Source of the DNA: Bacteroidota bacterium
GTDB lineage: Bacteria > Bacteroidota > Ignavibacteria > Ignavibacteriales > Melioribacteraceae
Reading direction: 5' to 3'
DNA: 7,594 bases
NCBI GenBank assembly: GCA_023447335.1
Contig: JAEXOD010000023.1
Span: forward strand, 1 to 7,594
The translations under genes were made by a program, and so were the position numbers. The notes under the pieces are model-generated. The model worked only from the letters and a program-made list of their open reading frames with translations. It did not search any database and was not told the DNA's origin. The number at the start of each line of letters is the position of its first letter. Position 1 is the first letter of the stretch. Shown piece after piece: positions 6,556 through 7,594 of this stretch.

Positions 6556-7199
6556 CCATTATCAATATTTTTAATACTATTCATAATTGTAATTGCGTTT
6601 TCGGTAAGTCTATTATAGTTTTCTTCTGCAATAGCTTTATTATCGATTAATGCAGAACCTAAACCAACGGCACAAGCACCCGCTTTTATCCAGTCTCCTG
6701 CGTTAGTTAATGATACTCCTCCGGTCGGCATTAACCGTAAATGGGGCATAGGTGCTAAAATTGCCTTAAAAAATGGCATTCCGAGAACATCTGCCGGGAA
6801 TATTTTTATTATATCTGCACCTAATTCATAAGCTATTTGGGCTTCCGTTGGAGTAAAGCAACCCGGCATAACAGGAATTTCAAATTCTTTGGCAGTCTCA
6901 ATTATTTCTTTTTTTAGTATAGGACTTACAATAAATTTAGCTCCGGCTTTAATAGCTGAAACTTCTGTAACTTTGTCCAGTATAGTACCAACTCCGATAA
7001 TTATATTTGGGTCAACTTCGGCATTCATTTTTTCGATCAAATAACATGCATTCGGGACAGTCATGGTTATTTCAATTACTGAAATCCCCCCTTCATTAAT
7101 TGCTTCAATTACCTTCTTAAGCTTATCAGTCTCCTTAACTCTAAGAACGGCAACCGCTTTCCGCTTATATATTTCTTCTAATATTAATTCTTTAATCAA
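6549..7199 (-). CDS. eda: 2-dehydro-3-deoxyphosphogluconate (KDPG) aldolase, TTG start
   Basis: Eda cleaves KDPG to pyruvate and glyceraldehyde 3-phosphate, the last step of the Entner-Doudoroff and uronate routes; some homologues also take KHG or KDPGal. From the TTG at 7199 it has 216 residues, the usual length. A class I aldolase TIM barrel is clear: AVAVLRV with R20, IEITMTVP with E43, GVGTILD, then PGCFTPTEAQIAYELGADII leading to the Schiff-base lysine K132 in IIKIFPAD, and MPTGGVSLTNAGDWIKAG with the phosphate-binding GG. R20, E43 and K132 correspond to E. coli R17, E45 and K133. An in-frame ATG at 7265 would add 22 residues without family similarity and overlap uxaE by 65 nt. The TTG lies 1 nt after the uxaE stop and gives the expected N-terminus. 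It lacks a good SD, so coupling to uxaE translation is likely. KDG kinase, which should supply its substrate, is not in the window. Confidence 0.94.
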   Translation of the reverse strand: MIKELILEEIYKRKAVAVLRVKETDKLKKVIEAINEGGISVIEITMTVPNACYLIEKMNAEVDPNIIIGVGTILDKVTEVSAIKAGAKFIVSPILKKEIIETAKEFEIPVMPGCFTPTEAQIAYELGADIIKIFPADVLGMPFFKAILAPMPHLRLMPTGGVSLTNAGDWIKAGACAVGLGSALIDNKAIAEENYNRLTENAITIMNSIKNIDNGR

Positions 7200-7200
7200 T

Positions 7201-7594
7201 TTAGTTAAATGGTTCCATATGTTTAAGAAAATGCTTTTCAATAATCTGATAATGCAATTCTTCATTGCTCTTTAACAATTTAATTAATCTGTCTTTGAAT
7301 ATTAAATTGCCGTTCTCATCTTTATCAGTTAAAACACGACCAAATGTTACGTGTAATACTTGTCTAACATTATTATCATTAAATAATTCTACTAATTCAA
7401 GGTCTAAATAGTCTTCAGATTTTTTAATTAAATCAAGATTAGCCGAAACGTGATAAGTCTTCTTTTCATTATCATAAAGATTTACACAATAACTTAAAAT
7501 TTCTCTAAAGAAAGTAGGGTTTACTATTGATACAACTTTCAATGCTTCAAGATAACTTGTACCGGCAGTTTTTATATGTGTATAACTATTACGA
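7201..7594 (-). CDS. uxaE: UxaE-type tagaturonate/fructuronate epimerase (partial, C-terminal part only)
   Basis: The frame is open to the right edge, giving 130 C-terminal residues of a protein I expect to be about 480-500 long. UxaE, described in Thermotoga maritima, epimerises D-tagaturonate and D-fructuronate at C4, so galacturonate and glucuronate catabolism join at fructuronate and UxaA/UxaB are not needed. The fragment begins within the conserved HIKTAGTSYLEAL block and continues with NPTFFREIL, KTYHVSANLDLI, VRQVLHVTFGRVLTD and the terminal HFLKHMEPF, an order I recognise from the C-terminus of this family. The metal-binding and catalytic residues of the N-terminal part lie outside the window. 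The stop is followed after 1 nt by the TTG of eda. The TTG codon at 7542 is internal and not a start. The identification rests on family recall of a C-terminal piece, so it is likely rather than certain. Confidence 0.82.
   Translation of the reverse strand, partial: RNSYTHIKTAGTSYLEALKVVSIVNPTFFREILSYCVNLYDNEKKTYHVSANLDLIKKSEDYLDLELVELFNDNNVRQVLHVTFGRVLTDKDENGNLIFKDRLIKLLKSNEELHYQIIEKHFLKHMEPFN

Noticed and set aside
7263..7265. ATG as the start of eda (238-residue form)
   Set aside because: It adds 22 hydrophobic, non-homologous residues encoded within uxaE. The TTG at 7199 gives the family length and residue numbering.
7540..7542. TTG as the start of a separate 113-residue protein
   Set aside because: The frame continues upstream without a stop to the window edge and encodes the conserved HIKTAGTSYLEA block, so this is an internal leucine of a truncated UxaE.

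Overview
This AT-rich window (roughly a third G+C by eye) carries eight genes, all on the minus strand and head to tail. The gaps are only 1 to 39 nt, which suggests one catabolic operon. Both edge genes are cut by the window. There is no stretch over 300 bases without a gene. I see no RNA gene, mobile element, CRISPR array, convincing terminator or internal promoter.

In transcription order (from high to low coordinates) the genes are: the C-terminal part of a UxaE-type tagaturonate/fructuronate epimerase; KDPG aldolase (eda); an SDR resembling the Bacillus-type fructuronate reductase / D-mannonate oxidoreductase (uxuB/yjmF); a PPi-type 6-phosphofructokinase; a HAD-family phosphatase-like protein; a LarA-superfamily nickel-dependent racemase/epimerase homologue; 6-phosphogluconate dehydrogenase (gnd); and most of KduI (5-keto-4-deoxyuronate isomerase), which runs off the left edge.

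The outer genes describe hexuronate/pectin breakdown. UxaE merges the galacturonate branch into fructuronate, the SDR reduces fructuronate to D-mannonate, KduI handles unsaturated uronates released by polysaccharide lyases, and Eda cleaves KDPG. Mannonate dehydratase (uxuA), KDG kinase (kdgK), KduD and the lyases or transporters are not in the window.

The middle block (PFK, HAD, LarA-like, Gnd) is not standard uronate machinery and is the most interesting part. D-mannonate and D-gluconate are C2 epimers, and a LarA-type enzyme epimerises alpha-hydroxyacids at C2. Its position directly before gnd suggests a side branch: mannonate to gluconate, then 6-phosphogluconate, then ribulose 5-phosphate. 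This would send uronate carbon into the pentose phosphate pathway. It is an inference: no recognised gluconate kinase is visible, and the roles of the PFK and the HAD protein are open.

The organism cannot be named from the window. Low G+C, several clear Shine-Dalgarno sites (AAGGTGA, AAGGGGA, GGAG, GAGGA) and two TTG starts fit an anaerobic or fermentative polysaccharide degrader. The SD sites argue mildly against typical Bacteroidia. Ignavibacteria-like, Spirochaete or Firmicute sources remain possible.
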